A DNA stretch of 64,000 bases from Paenirhodobacter ferrireducens (GCF_004022265.1 NZ_SAVB01000006.1:62001-126000); one strand, 5' to 3'; positions 1-8,950 are shown, numbered from the stretch's first letter. Numbers and translations are program-made. Notes: generated by a model from the sequence alone, not told the origin.

Positions 1-1
1 C

Positions 2-1657
2 GCCGATGTCGGCGAGGTGGCCGAGGCCGATGCGCTGGCCGACTGGGTCGAGAAGGGCGGGCTGCTGATCCGGTTCGCCGGCCCGCGCATGGCGGCGGCC
101 GACACCGCGGGCGATGTCCTGTTGCCGGTTCGGCTGCGGCAGGGCGGGCGCTCGGTCGGGGGCACGATGAGCTGGGGCGAGCCCCGCCGCCTTGCGCCTT
201 TCCCCGAGGCCTCGCCCTTCGCGGGCCTCGCCGTGCCCGAGGACGTGACGGTGCGCGAGCAGGTGATGGCCGAGCCCGGCCCCGAACTTGCCGAGCGCAC
301 CATCGCCGCGCTGGCCGATGGCACGCCGCTCGTCACCCGCGCGGCCTTTGGCGCGGGCGAGGTGGTGCTGTTCCACGTCACCGCGAATGCTGACTGGTCG
401 AACCTGCCGCTCTCGGGCCTGTTCCCGCAGATGCTCGACCGCCTCGCCGTGTCAAGTCGCACCGCCGCCCCCACCGCCGCCGATCTTGCCGGCCGCACCT
501 GGGTGCCGGTGAAGCGGCTTGACGGCTTCGGCCGGATCGAGACCGCCGAGGCCGCCGCGGGTGTGGCCGGCGAGGTGCTGGCCGAGGCGACGCCGGGCCC
601 CGACCTGCCACCCGGGATCTATGCCGCCGATGACCGCAGTGTCGCGCTTGATGCGCTCGCCCGCGGGCGGGTGCTGGCGCCGGCCAGCTGGCCGCTTGGC
701 GTGACGCTCGAGGGGCTGGCCGCGCCGCGGCAGATGCCGCTCAAGGGCGCGCTGCTGGCGGCGGCATTGCTGGCGCTGCTGATCGACATCCTCGCCTCGC
801 TCGCCCTGGCTGGCCGGCTGCGCGGCCCGCGCGCGGGCACGGCGGTGCTGGTTCTGGCAGCCGCGCTTGGGCTGGCGCCGCAGGCCCGCGCCGAGGACAC
901 CATGCCGATCGACCGTGCGGTCGAGGCCGCCTCGAACGTTGTCCTCGCCTATGTGCCGACCGGGGATGCGGCGATCGACCGGGTGTCGATGGCGGGGCTG
1001 CGCGGGCTGACGCAGGTGCTGACCCGGCGCACCACGGTCGAGCCCTCGGCGCCGATGGAGCTGAACCTCGAGACCGACGATCTGGCGCTCTTCACCCTGA
1101 TCTACTGGCCGGTGACGGCGGACGAGCCCGCCCCCTCGGCCGCGGCCTATGCGAAACTCAACCGCTTCCTGCGCGGTGGCGGGATGATCCTGTTCGACAC
1201 CCGCGACGCCGATCTGGCCGGCATCGGCACCGCGACCGACGCCGGGCGGCGGCTGCAGGCGCTGGCCGCGCCGCTGGAGATTCCGCCGCTCGAACCGATC
1301 CCGGCAGACCATGTGCTGACCCGCAGCTTCTACCTGCTGCAAAGCTTCCCCGGCCGCTATGACGGGCCGATCTGGGTCGAGGCCGCGGCCGAGGCCGAGA
1401 CGACCGAGGGCATGCCCTTTCGCAACCTGAACGACGGCGTGACACCGGTGGTGATCGGCGGCAATGACTGGGCCTCGGCCTGGGCCGTCGATGACGTGGG
1501 CGAGCCGATGTTCCCGCTCGGCCGCGGCTCGGCCGGCGAGCGCCAGCGCGAGATCGCCTGGCGCTTCGGCGTGAACCTGGTGATGCATGTGCTGACCGGC
1601 AATTACAAATCCGACCAGGTGCATGTGCCGGCGCTGCTGGAAAGGCTGGGGCAATGA
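2..1657 (+). CDS. DUF4159-domain membrane protein, 5' end missing
   Basis: The reading frame is open to the window edge, so the true start lies upstream; 551 residues are visible. The first part resembles the periplasmic portion of BatA-like aerotolerance proteins. A hydrophobic segment follows at about residues 245-270 (the LLAAALLALLIDILASLALA stretch), then a second one before the A-R-A-E-D junction. The C-terminal 250 residues match the DUF4159 type, with the R-G-G-G-M-I-L-F-D-T-R-D run typical of the fold. Relatives of this protein usually sit after MoxR and DUF58 genes, but those would be outside the window. The stop overlaps the next start as ATGA, so the two genes are translationally coupled. 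The molecular function is unknown; an envelope role is inferred. Confidence 0.75.
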   Translation, partial: ADVGEVAEADALADWVEKGGLLIRFAGPRMAAADTAGDVLLPVRLRQGGRSVGGTMSWGEPRRLAPFPEASPFAGLAVPEDVTVREQVMAEPGPELAERTIAALADGTPLVTRAAFGAGEVVLFHVTANADWSNLPLSGLFPQMLDRLAVSSRTAAPTAADLAGRTWVPVKRLDGFGRIETAEAAAGVAGEVLAEATPGPDLPPGIYAADDRSVALDALARGRVLAPASWPLGVTLEGLAAPRQMPLKGALLAAALLALLIDILASLALAGRLRGPRAGTAVLVLAAALGLAPQARAEDTMPIDRAVEAASNVVLAYVPTGDAAIDRVSMAGLRGLTQVLTRRTTVEPSAPMELNLETDDLALFTLIYWPVTADEPAPSAAAYAKLNRFLRGGGMILFDTRDADLAGIGTATDAGRRLQALAAPLEIPPLEPIPADHVLTRSFYLLQSFPGRYDGPIWVEAAAEAETTEGMPFRNLNDGVTPVVIGGNDWASAWAVDDVGEPMFPLGRGSAGERQREIAWRFGVNLVMHVLTGNYKSDQVHVPALLERLGQ

Positions 1658-3747
1658 GCGGGCTTTCGGTGATCTTCGCGCCGCTGCTGCCCTGGGCGGT
1701 GATTGCCGCCGGCGCGGGGCTGGCGGCGCTGCTGCTGGCGCTGGCGCTGTGGCGCGGGCTGCGGGGCTGGGCGCTGCGGGCGCTGGCGGCCCTCGCCCTT
1801 CTGGGCGCGCTCGCGCAACCCTCGCTGCAGCGCGAGGAGCGCACGCCGCTGTCGGACATCGTGTTGCTGCTCGATGACCGCACCGCCTCGCAGACCCTGT
1901 CCGACCGCGCGGCGCAGACCGATGCCGCGGTGGCGCGTCTTGCGGCCGAGGTGCAGGCACTGCCCAATACCGAGCTGCGCCGGATCACCGTGCCCGACGG
2001 GGCGAAGAACGCCGGCACCCAGATCGGCGTCGCGCTTGCCGAGGCGCTGGCGGCCGAGCCGCGCGCCCGCGTCGCCGGCGCCATCGTCGTCACCGACGGG
2101 CAGGCGCATGACGCCGAGCTTGCCCCCGCGCTGCCCGCGCCGCTGCAGCTGGTGCTGACCGGCCATGCGAAAGACTGGGACCGGCGATTGCTGATCGAGA
2201 CCGCCCCCGCCTTCGGCATCATCGGCGAGGAGACGCGGATCCGGCTCAAGGTGCTCGACGAGGGCGCGGTGCCGAAAGCCGCGGGGACCGAGGCCGATCT
2301 GACCATCGCCATCGACGGCGGCGAGGCGCGCAGCTATCGCGTCGAGGTCGGGCAGGATCTGGAACTGCCGCTGACGCTCGACCATGGCGGGCAGAACGTG
2401 GTGCAGTTCACCCTTGCCCCCGCACCCGGCGAGCTGACCGCGCGCAACAATGCCGCTGTGGTGCAGATCAACGGCGTGCGCGACCGGCTGCGGGTGCTGC
2501 TGGTCTCTGGCCAGCCGCATGCGGGCGAGCGCACCTGGCGCAACCTGCTGAAATCCGACGCGGGCGTCGATCTCGTGCATTTCACCATCCTGCGCCCGCC
2601 CGAAAAGCAGGACGGCGTGCCGGTGTCGGAACTGTCGCTGATCGCCTTCCCGACGCAGGAGCTGTTCATCGACAAGATCGACGAGTTCGATCTGATCATC
2701 TTCGACCGCTACGGCGAGCGTGGCATCCTGCCGCCCGCCTATTTCGCCAATATCCGCGATTACGTCGAACGCGGCGGCGCGGTGCTGATCTCGGCCGGGC
2801 CCGAGTTCGCCACCGTCGAGAGCCTGTGGCAGACGCCCTTGGGTGAGATCATGCCGGCGCGGCCCACCGGGCGGGTGCTGTCCGAGGCCTATCTGCCGCG
2901 CCCGACCGAGCTTGGCCTGCGCCATCCGGTGACCGCGGGGCTCGAGGGCGCGCCGCCACCCGAGGGCGAACCCGGGCCGAAGCACTGGGGTCGCTGGCTG
3001 CTGCAGATCGAGCTGACCGACGCCACCGGCGAGGTGGTGATGAAGGGCGCCGAGGACAAGCCGCTTCTGGTGCTGTCGCATGCCGGCAAGGGGCGGGTGG
3101 CGCTGCTCGCCTCGGATCACCCGTGGCTGTGGGATCGCGGCTTCGAGGGCGGCGGGCCGCAGCTCGAACTGCTGCGCCGGATCGCACACTGGGAGATGAA
3201 GGAGCCCGAGCTCGAGGAAGAGGCGCTGATCGCCGAGGTCGAGCCGGGCAGCCTGTCGCTGACCGTCACGCGGCGCACGATGAAGGAGGCGCCTGGGCCG
3301 GTCACGGTGATGCTGCCCGATGGTTCTACGCAGGATCTGGCACTGACCGAGGCGGGGCCCGGCCGGTTCAGCGCGCGCTGGCAGGCGCCGGGACCGGGCC
3401 TTTATCGGCTGAAGCAGGGCGATCTGGAGCGGGTGGTGGCGCTCGGCCCCGCCTCGCCACGCGAGTTCGAGGGCACGATCGCGAGCGCCGGCCCGCTGGG
3501 CGCCGCCGTGCAGGCCTCGGGCGGCGGGGTGAGCCGGCTCGAGGACGGGATCCCCGCGGTGCGCACGGTGCGCGAGGGGCGGCCGTCCGCCGGGCGCGGT
3601 TGGATCGGCATCACGCCGCGCGGTGCGGCGGCGGTGGCCGACATCCGGGTGAGCCCGGTGCTGCCCGCCTGGGCCTGGCTCGCGCTGGCCGCACTTCTGA
3701 GCGTGGCGGCCTGGCTTTCCGAGGGCCGGGGGCGGCGCCGGGGCTGA
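1654..3747 (+). CDS. large membrane protein with vWA-like and glutamine-amidotransferase-like regions
   Basis: This 697-residue protein has two N-terminal membrane helices (about residues 8-28 and 33-48), a long periplasmic or extracytoplasmic body and one C-terminal helix (about 673-690). After the helices comes a vWA-like strand (V-L-L-L-D-D-R-T-A-S), but the metal-binding D-x-S-x-S motif is not intact. A middle region (about 340-480) reads like the class I amidotransferase-like fold of DUF4159-neighbour proteins (D-Y-V-E-R-G-G-A-V-L-I-S-A-G). It overlaps the preceding gene by four bases and is the last gene of that operon. No catalytic residues were recognised. An envelope-maintenance role is an inference from the operon type only. 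Confidence 0.7.
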   Translation: MSGLSVIFAPLLPWAVIAAGAGLAALLLALALWRGLRGWALRALAALALLGALAQPSLQREERTPLSDIVLLLDDRTASQTLSDRAAQTDAAVARLAAEVQALPNTELRRITVPDGAKNAGTQIGVALAEALAAEPRARVAGAIVVTDGQAHDAELAPALPAPLQLVLTGHAKDWDRRLLIETAPAFGIIGEETRIRLKVLDEGAVPKAAGTEADLTIAIDGGEARSYRVEVGQDLELPLTLDHGGQNVVQFTLAPAPGELTARNNAAVVQINGVRDRLRVLLVSGQPHAGERTWRNLLKSDAGVDLVHFTILRPPEKQDGVPVSELSLIAFPTQELFIDKIDEFDLIIFDRYGERGILPPAYFANIRDYVERGGAVLISAGPEFATVESLWQTPLGEIMPARPTGRVLSEAYLPRPTELGLRHPVTAGLEGAPPPEGEPGPKHWGRWLLQIELTDATGEVVMKGAEDKPLLVLSHAGKGRVALLASDHPWLWDRGFEGGGPQLELLRRIAHWEMKEPELEEEALIAEVEPGSLSLTVTRRTMKEAPGPVTVMLPDGSTQDLALTEAGPGRFSARWQAPGPGLYRLKQGDLERVVALGPASPREFEGTIASAGPLGAAVQASGGGVSRLEDGIPAVRTVREGRPSAGRGWIGITPRGAAAVADIRVSPVLPAWAWLALAALLSVAAWLSEGRGRRRG

Positions 3748-3757
3748 GCGGGGCGAA

Positions 3758-3815
3758 GGGGCGCTGCCCCTCGGCCTGCGGCCTCACCCCGAGGTATTTC
3801 CGGCAAGGAGAAAGC
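3758..3815. repeat. dispersed intergenic repeat, copy 1
   Basis: A GGGGC-GCT-GCCCC hairpin is followed by CGGCCTGCGGCC and CCCCGAGGTATTTC. The same string with small changes recurs at 16226-16283, and its reverse complement core is at 8899-8950. It lies just after the stop of the upstream operon and before the end of convergent ettA, where it may act as a transcript end. Confidence 0.6.
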
Positions 3816-3944
3816 GGGGGCGGTTCCGGTCCGGGGCCGCGGGGCTTTCGCAGGACGGAGCCCGGAAAAGAGAAGGCCCCTGCCCGCGGGAAACGGGCAG
3901 AGGCCGGGGCAGGGAATGCCGCGCCGGGGCGGCGCGGCCAGAGT

Positions 3945-5600
3945 TCAGCGGCTGAACTTCTTGTATTTCACCCGCTTCGGCTCGGCTGCGTCGGGGCCCA
4001 TGCGGCGGATCTTGTCGTTCTCGTAATCCTCGAAGTTGCCTTCGAAGAACTCGACATGCGCCTCGCCCTCGAAGGCGAGGATGTGCGTGCACAGACGGTC
4101 GAGGAAGAAGCGGTCGTGCGAGATGATCACCGCGCAGCCGGCGAAATCTTCGATCGCCGCTTCCAGCGCCTGCAACGTTTCCACGTCGAGGTCGTTCGTC
4201 GGTTCGTCGAGGAGCAGCACGTTGCCGCCCGATTTCAGCAGCTTCGCCATGTGCACGCGGTTGCGTTCACCGCCCGAAAGCAGGCCCACCTTCTTCTGCT
4301 GGTCCGAGCCCTTGAAGTTGAACGCGCCGACATAGCTGCGCGAGTTCACCGTAGCCTCGCCGAGCTGGATCAGCTCGGCCCCGCCCGAGATCTCTTCCCA
4401 GACGTTCTTCTCGGGGTCGAGCGCATCGCGCGACTGGTCGACATAGGAGAGCTTCACCGTCTCGCCGATGGTGACGGTGCCGGCGTCGGGCGCCTCCTGG
4501 CCGGTGATCATCTTGAACAGCGTCGACTTGCCAGCGCCGTTCGGGCCGATCACCCCGACGATCGCCCCCGGCGGGATCGAGAACGAGAGGTTCTCGATCA
4601 GCTGCTTGTCGCCGAAATGCTTCGAGATGCCGTCGAGCTCGATCACCTTGCCGCCAAGGCGCGGGCCGTTCGGGATGATGATCTGCGCGGTGCCGACCCG
4701 TTCCTTCTCGGAACGGTCCGCCATCTTCTCGTAAGCCGCGATACGGGCCTTCGACTTCGCCTGACGCGCCTTGGCGCCGGCGCGGATCCACTCGAGTTCC
4801 TTGGCCATGACCTTCTGCTTGGCCTTGTCCTCGCGCGCTTCCTGCTCGAGCCGCTTCGCCTTCTGCTCGAGCCAGGCGGAGTAGTTGCCCTCGTAGGGGA
4901 TGCCGCGGCCGCGTTCGAGCTCGAGGATCCAGGAGGTGATGTCGTCGAGGAAGTAGCGGTCGTGGGTGACGATCAGGATCGTACCCTTGTACTCGATCAG
5001 GTGCTTTTGCAGCCAGGCGATGGTCTCGGCGTCAAGGTGGTTGGTCGGTTCGTCGAGGAGCAGCATGTCGGGCGCCTCGAGCAAGAGCTTGCACAGCGCG
5101 ACGCGACGCCGTTCACCGCCCGAGAGGGTGGCGACATTGGCGTCGTCGGGCGGGCAGCGCAGCGCCTCGAGCGCGATGTCGACCTGGCTGTCGAGATCCC
5201 ACAGGTTCTCGGCGTCGATCTCGTCTTGCAGCCGCGCCATTTCCTCGGCGGTGTCGTCCGAGTAGTTCATCGCGAGCTCGTTGTAGCGTTCGAGCTTGGC
5301 GGTCTTTTCCGCGACGCCTTCCATGACGTTCTCGCGCACCGTCTTGGAGTCATCGAGCTGCGGTTCCTGCGCGAGATAGCCGACCTTTGCGCCCTTGGCG
5401 GCCCATGCCTCGCCCTGGAAGTCCTTGTCGATGCCGGCCATGATCTTCAAGAGCGTCGATTTACCGGCGCCGTTGACGCCGACGACGCCGATCTTCACGC
5501 CGGGCAGGAAGTTCAGGCGGATGTTCTCGAAGCATTTCTTGCCGCCCGGATAGGTCTTCGAGACGCCGTCCATGTGATAGACGTATTGATACGAGGCCAT
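3945..5600 (-). CDS. ettA: energy-dependent translational throttle protein EttA (ABC-F ATPase)
   Basis: EttA is a cytoplasmic ABC-F ATPase. It binds the ribosomal E site and gates entry into elongation according to the ADP/ATP ratio; it is not a transporter. The 551-residue protein has the expected length and two ABC domains. The first has Walker A G-V-N-G-A-G-K-S-T at residues 41-49, signature L-S-G-G-E-R-R-R and Walker B L-L-L-D-E-P-T-N-H-L-D. The second has G-P-N-G-A-G-K-S-T, L-S-G-G-E-R-N-R and L-L-L-D-E-P-T-N-D-L-D. A charged linker between them carries the P-site tRNA interaction motif region, which marks EttA among ABC-F proteins. The gene is transcribed alone, toward the end of the preceding operon. 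Confidence 0.93.
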   Translation of the reverse strand: MASYQYVYHMDGVSKTYPGGKKCFENIRLNFLPGVKIGVVGVNGAGKSTLLKIMAGIDKDFQGEAWAAKGAKVGYLAQEPQLDDSKTVRENVMEGVAEKTAKLERYNELAMNYSDDTAEEMARLQDEIDAENLWDLDSQVDIALEALRCPPDDANVATLSGGERRRVALCKLLLEAPDMLLLDEPTNHLDAETIAWLQKHLIEYKGTILIVTHDRYFLDDITSWILELERGRGIPYEGNYSAWLEQKAKRLEQEAREDKAKQKVMAKELEWIRAGAKARQAKSKARIAAYEKMADRSEKERVGTAQIIIPNGPRLGGKVIELDGISKHFGDKQLIENLSFSIPPGAIVGVIGPNGAGKSTLFKMITGQEAPDAGTVTIGETVKLSYVDQSRDALDPEKNVWEEISGGAELIQLGEATVNSRSYVGAFNFKGSDQQKKVGLLSGGERNRVHMAKLLKSGGNVLLLDEPTNDLDVETLQALEAAIEDFAGCAVIISHDRFFLDRLCTHILAFEGEAHVEFFEGNFEDYENDKIRRMGPDAAEPKRVKYKKFSR

Positions 5601-5844
5601 TCAGCGCACCTTTCGGGGAAATTCGGGTTTTCCGCTAGATAGGCGAAACACCCCCCCGAGGGAAGGGCCTCTGCCCCGTCCCCTCTTCTGCCCCGGCGAA
5701 ATTTCAAGGGGAGAGATATGTGCAAGAATGCGCATTGTCATGTTTATTAGTGGGTGTTTTCAATTTATTCGAACATGCCTATCTCACTCTCACAGCGACG
5801 GGGAACCCCGAAGCGGACAGATAACCGACTGAAAAGTCGAGGAT

Positions 5845-6274
5845 ACGGAGAGAAAAGATGAAACGGAACATGGCTTATTCGGCGCTTGCGCTGGTGCTTT
5901 CGGCGGGTGTGGCCTCGGCGGCCGATGTGAACCCGGGCCTGCAGCAGATCGCCAACTATCTCGGTGTCGATGCCGGCGCCTACAGCGCGACGGAGCTGCA
6001 CCAGCTGCTCGGCGCCCGCGATGCCGGTGACCAGAGCACCTACGACTACTTCCTGAAGCACGTGGGGGCGACCGAAGCTGCGGCCGTCACCGCCGGCAAG
6101 GCGCAGATCGCGGCGCAGGTCGGTCTGAACCCGGCCGAGTACACCACGGCCGAACTGATCCGCGTGCAGCAGGCGCAGCGCGAAGGCGATCTGCAGACGG
6201 TGAGCTTCGTCGTCTCGCACCAGAACCGCAACACCATCGTGAACCCGCAGGTCGCGATGGGGCGTGACAGCTGA
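5845..6274 (+). repeat. direct repeat, left copy (gene plus ribosome-binding site)
   Basis: This 430-base unit starts at ACGGAGAGAAAAGATG and ends exactly at the stop codon of the first exported protein. It recurs 516 bases downstream at 6361-6790. The match is near-perfect apart from a divergent patch of about 30 bases and a few single changes. Confidence 0.9.
5858..6274 (+). CDS. small exported protein of unknown function, tandem copy A
   Basis: This is a 138-residue protein that I do not recognise. It has a clear Sec signal peptide (M-K-R-N, a hydrophobic core, then A-S-A-A cleavage near residue 21), so the mature form should be periplasmic or secreted at about 117 residues with no cysteine. 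The mature part holds two 39-residue modules that align without gaps, residues 30-68 and 83-121. Both run Q-I-A ... G ... Y ... E-L ... A ... G-D ... T ... H. The ribosome-binding site GGAGAG lies seven bases before the ATG. The leader (5700-5857) is AT-rich compared with its surroundings and probably carries the promoter. Function cannot be assigned. Confidence 0.8.
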   Translation: MKRNMAYSALALVLSAGVASAADVNPGLQQIANYLGVDAGAYSATELHQLLGARDAGDQSTYDYFLKHVGATEAAAVTAGKAQIAAQVGLNPAEYTTAELIRVQQAQREGDLQTVSFVVSHQNRNTIVNPQVAMGRDS

Positions 6275-6360
6275 CCGGCCGATCGCGGACGGCAGCATAA
6301 CAACACGGATTGACGGGGACCGGGCAGATGTGGCGAGGGCCGCCCCGGTGCCCCGCATGA

Positions 6361-6790
6361 ACGGAGAGAAAAGATGAAACGGAACATGGCTTATTCGGCG
6401 CTTGCGCTGGTGCTTTCGGCGGGTGTGGCCTCGGCGGCCGATGTGAACCCGGGCCTGCAGCAGATCGCCAACTATCTCGGTGTCGATGCCGGCGCCTACA
6501 GCGCGACGGAGCTGCACCAGCTGCTCGGCGCCCGCGATGCCGGTGACCAGAGCACCTACGACTACTTCCTGAAGCATGTCGGCGCGGCGCAGGGCGATGC
6601 CGTGACCGCCGGCAAGGCGCAGATCGCGGCGCAGGTCGGTCTGAACCCGGCCGAATACACCACGGCCGAACTGATCCGCGTGCAGCAGGCGCAGCGCGAA
6701 GGCGATCTGCAGACGGTGAGCTTCGTCATCTCGCACCAGAACCGCAACACCGTCGTGAACCCGCAGGTCGCGATGGGGCGTGACAGCTGA
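6361..6790 (+). repeat. direct repeat, right copy (gene plus ribosome-binding site)
   Basis: This is the second copy of the 430-base unit at 5845-6274. Identity begins at ACGGAGAG and stops at the stop codon; the flanking sequences are unrelated. It is therefore a gene-sized duplication without a mobile element visible at its edges. Confidence 0.9.
6374..6790 (+). CDS. small exported protein of unknown function, tandem copy B
   Basis: The length is identical (138 residues) and the sequence nearly identical to the copy 516 bases upstream, with the same signal peptide and the same two 39-residue modules. Differences cluster at residues 71-77 (T-E-A-A-A in copy A, A-Q-G-D-A in copy B), plus V to I at residue 119 and I to V at 127. 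There is no obvious promoter of its own in the 99 bases after copy A, so the two are probably co-transcribed and end at the hairpin at 6818. Function is unknown. Confidence 0.8.
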   Translation: MKRNMAYSALALVLSAGVASAADVNPGLQQIANYLGVDAGAYSATELHQLLGARDAGDQSTYDYFLKHVGAAQGDAVTAGKAQIAAQVGLNPAEYTTAELIRVQQAQREGDLQTVSFVISHQNRNTVVNPQVAMGRDS

Positions 6791-6817
6791 GCCGACCCGC
6801 AAGGGAAGAGGCAACAG

Positions 6818-6841
6818 GGGCGGCCTTCGGGCCGCCCTTTT
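6818..6841 (+). terminator. rho-independent terminator of the tandem pair
   Basis: A perfect 8-bp stem GGGCGGCC / GGCCGCCC with a TTCG tetraloop is followed by TTTT. It lies 27 bases after the stop of copy B and just before the end of the convergent CAP-domain gene. Confidence 0.85.
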
Positions 6842-6850
6842 GCATGCTGC

Positions 6851-7339
6851 TCAGCAGCCCTTCGCGAAGACCTGCACGAACCAGGGGCCGGCATTGCCTT
6901 GGCGCGGCACATAGCCGATGCCGAGCGCCGTTACTCCGCGGCGCAGGATGTTCGCGCGGTGCCCGGGCGAGACCATCAGCGCCTGCATCGCCCGTTCCGG
7001 GCTTTTCCAGTCGAGCGAGATATTCTCGGCGGTCAGGCAGGTGCGGAAGCCCGCGCGCTTGACCCGCACCTTAGGGGTCGAGCCGTTCGGCTCGACATGG
7101 TCGAAATAGCCCTTCGCCGCCATGTCGCAGGCATGAGCCTGCGCGGCCCGGTTCAGCTTTGCGTCGACCTTCAGCGGCGGCAGGCCATGCGTCCGGCGTT
7201 CGGCATTCACCATCTGCGCCATCTGCGATACCATCGGCTGCGACACGCTGCAGGCGCCCTGGCTCGTCACCGCACCGGCGGTTTGCGGCAGGGCAAGGGA
7301 CAGAAACAGCATCAGCAGGGCAGGGCGGGTCAGGGTCAT
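6851..7339 (-). CDS. exported CAP-domain (SCP/PR-1-like) protein
   Basis: This 162-residue protein has a Sec signal peptide ending near A-G-A at residue 23, followed by one CAP/SCP domain. Family marks include the N-A-E-R-R motif, H-A-C-D-M-A (first CAP histidine), Y-F-D-H-V-E-P-N-G (second) and the S-P-G-H-R-A-N-I-L motif. Bacterial members are secreted or periplasmic and poorly characterised. Cysteines in the mature part (near residues 30, 90, 101 and the C-terminal C) may form disulfides. The start is supported by GGAGGATGAA just upstream. It is transcribed alone, convergent with the duplicated pair. Confidence 0.88.
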   Translation of the reverse strand: MTLTRPALLMLFLSLALPQTAGAVTSQGACSVSQPMVSQMAQMVNAERRTHGLPPLKVDAKLNRAAQAHACDMAAKGYFDHVEPNGSTPKVRVKRAGFRTCLTAENISLDWKSPERAMQALMVSPGHRANILRRGVTALGIGYVPRQGNAGPWFVQVFAKGC

Positions 7340-7450
7340 TTCATCCTCCGGTTGCGGCGAACCTGCCGCAAACGGAGGCCACTGTCCGCCGCAAATCGGG
7401 CGCCATCATGGCGGACGGCGGAAAACCGCCCGCCAGGTCCGATCCGCCAC

Positions 7451-8857
7451 TCAGATCCGCCGGCCCCAGAGGTCGTATTCCGAGGCGTCCTCGACCTCGA
7501 CGGTCAGCATGTCACCGGGCTGCAGCCCCTCGAAATCTTCGTCGATGAACAGGTTGCCGTCGATCTCGGGCGCGTCGGCGCGGGTGCGGCAGGTGGCGCC
7601 CTCGGCATCGACCTCGTCGACGATCACCTGTTGCAGGCTGCCGACCTTGGCGGCGAGCTTCGCTTCCGAGATCGTCTGCGCCTTTTCCATGAAGCGCTCC
7701 CAGCGGTCTTGCTTGACCTCTGCGGGCACATGGTCGGGCAGCGCGTTCGAGCGCGCGCCGTTGACGTTCTCGTATTGGAAGCAGCCGACGCGGTCGAGCT
7801 GCGCCTCGTCCATCCAGTCGAGCAGATACTGGAACTCCGCTTCCGTCTCGCCGGGATAGCCGACGATGAAGGTCGAGCGCAGGACGATCTCGGGGCAGGC
7901 GGCGCGCCAGGCGGCGATCTCGTCAAGCGTCTTCGCCGAGGCCGCGGGCCGCGCCATGCGTTTCAGCACATCGGGGTGGGCGTGCTGGAACGGGATGTCG
8001 AGATAGGGCAGCACGCCGCCGCCCGCGCCGGTCTCGGCCATCACCGGGATCAGGTCGCGCACATGCGGGTAGGGATAGACGTAATGCAGCCGCACCCAGG
8101 CCTCGGCCTCGCGCGCCATCCGGCCCATCTCGCGGGCGAGATCGGTGATATGGGCGCGCACCTCGCCGCCCTTCCAGGGGCTGAGGTCGTGCTTGCGGTC
8201 GAGCCCATAGGCCGAGGTGTCCTGCGAGATCACCAGAAGTTCGCGCACCCCGGCCTCGAGCAGCTTCTCGGCCTCGCGCAGCACCGCATGCGCCGGGCGC
8301 GAGACCAGCTTGCCGCGCATGTCGGGGATGATGCAGAACTTGCAGGCGTGGTTGCAGCCCTCGGAAATCTTCAGATAGCTGTAATGGCGCGGCGTCAGCT
8401 TGACCCCGGTCGCCGGCAGCAGGTCGATGAACGGATCGGGCGCGGGCGGCACGGCGCCATGCACGGCATCCAGAACCTGCTCGTATTGCTGCGGCCCGGT
8501 CACCGCCAGCACCTTGGGATGCACGCCGGTGATGAACTCGGGCTCGGCGCCCAGACAGCCGGTGACGATCACCTTGCCGTTCTCGGTCAGCGCCTCGCCG
8601 ATCGCCTCGAGGCTCTCGGCCTTGGCGGTGTCGAGAAAGCCGCAGGTGTTGACGATCACCGCATCGGCGCCGGTGTAGTCGGGCGAGATCGCATAGCCCT
8701 CGGCGCGCAGCCGGGTCAGGATCCGCTCGCTGTCGACCAGCGCCTTCGGACAGCCGAGCGAGACCATGCCGATCGTCGGCTGGCCCTCGCGGCGGGCTTC
8801 GTCGAAACGGGGATGCGGCGCCAGGTCGGGGCGCAGGTTCGGGGGGTTCTGGCTCAT
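7451..8857 (-). CDS. rimO: ribosomal protein uS12 methylthiotransferase RimO
   Basis: RimO is a radical-SAM enzyme that adds a methylthio group to the conserved aspartate of ribosomal protein uS12, using two 4Fe-4S clusters. The 468-residue protein has the usual three-domain layout. The UPF0004 domain carries cluster cysteines C36 (S-L-G-C-P-K), C72 (N-T-C-G-F) and C101 (T-G-C-L-G). The radical-SAM core carries C168, C172 and C175 in C-N-H-A-C-K-F-C. The C-terminal TRAM domain follows, ending in the W-G-R-R-I run. The S-L-G-C-P-K and N-T-C-G-F-L forms separate RimO from MiaB. The ribosome-binding site GAGAGGGCGAG precedes the ATG. Confidence 0.95.
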   Translation of the reverse strand: MSQNPPNLRPDLAPHPRFDEARREGQPTIGMVSLGCPKALVDSERILTRLRAEGYAISPDYTGADAVIVNTCGFLDTAKAESLEAIGEALTENGKVIVTGCLGAEPEFITGVHPKVLAVTGPQQYEQVLDAVHGAVPPAPDPFIDLLPATGVKLTPRHYSYLKISEGCNHACKFCIIPDMRGKLVSRPAHAVLREAEKLLEAGVRELLVISQDTSAYGLDRKHDLSPWKGGEVRAHITDLAREMGRMAREAEAWVRLHYVYPYPHVRDLIPVMAETGAGGGVLPYLDIPFQHAHPDVLKRMARPAASAKTLDEIAAWRAACPEIVLRSTFIVGYPGETEAEFQYLLDWMDEAQLDRVGCFQYENVNGARSNALPDHVPAEVKQDRWERFMEKAQTISEAKLAAKVGSLQQVIVDEVDAEGATCRTRADAPEIDGNLFIDEDFEGLQPGDMLTVEVEDASEYDLWGRRI

Positions 8858-8898
8858 CTCGCCCTCTCGACGGCGAAGGCGGGCCCTGTGACCCGCCC

Positions 8899-8950
8899 TT
8901 TCATCTTGCTGGAAATACCTCGGGGTGCGGGGCAGGGCCCCGCCTGCCCG
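8899..8950. repeat. dispersed intergenic repeat, copy 2 (inverted)
   Basis: CATCTTGCTGGAAATACCTC followed by GGGGTGCGGGGCAGGGCCCCGC is the reverse complement of the CCCCGAGGTATTTCC core seen at 3758-3815. It sits between gcrA and rimO, which are both on the minus strand. Confidence 0.5.

Noticed and set aside
3123-5642. An 839-residue open frame antisense to ettA
   Set aside because: EttA on the other strand has all ABC-F motifs; the antisense translation is low-complexity and crosses an intergenic repeat.
5765-6814. A 349-residue minus-strand frame spanning both exported-protein copies
   Set aside because: It is internally repeated only because the DNA below is duplicated. It has no ribosome-binding site, while the plus-strand genes have signal peptides and Shine-Dalgarno sites.
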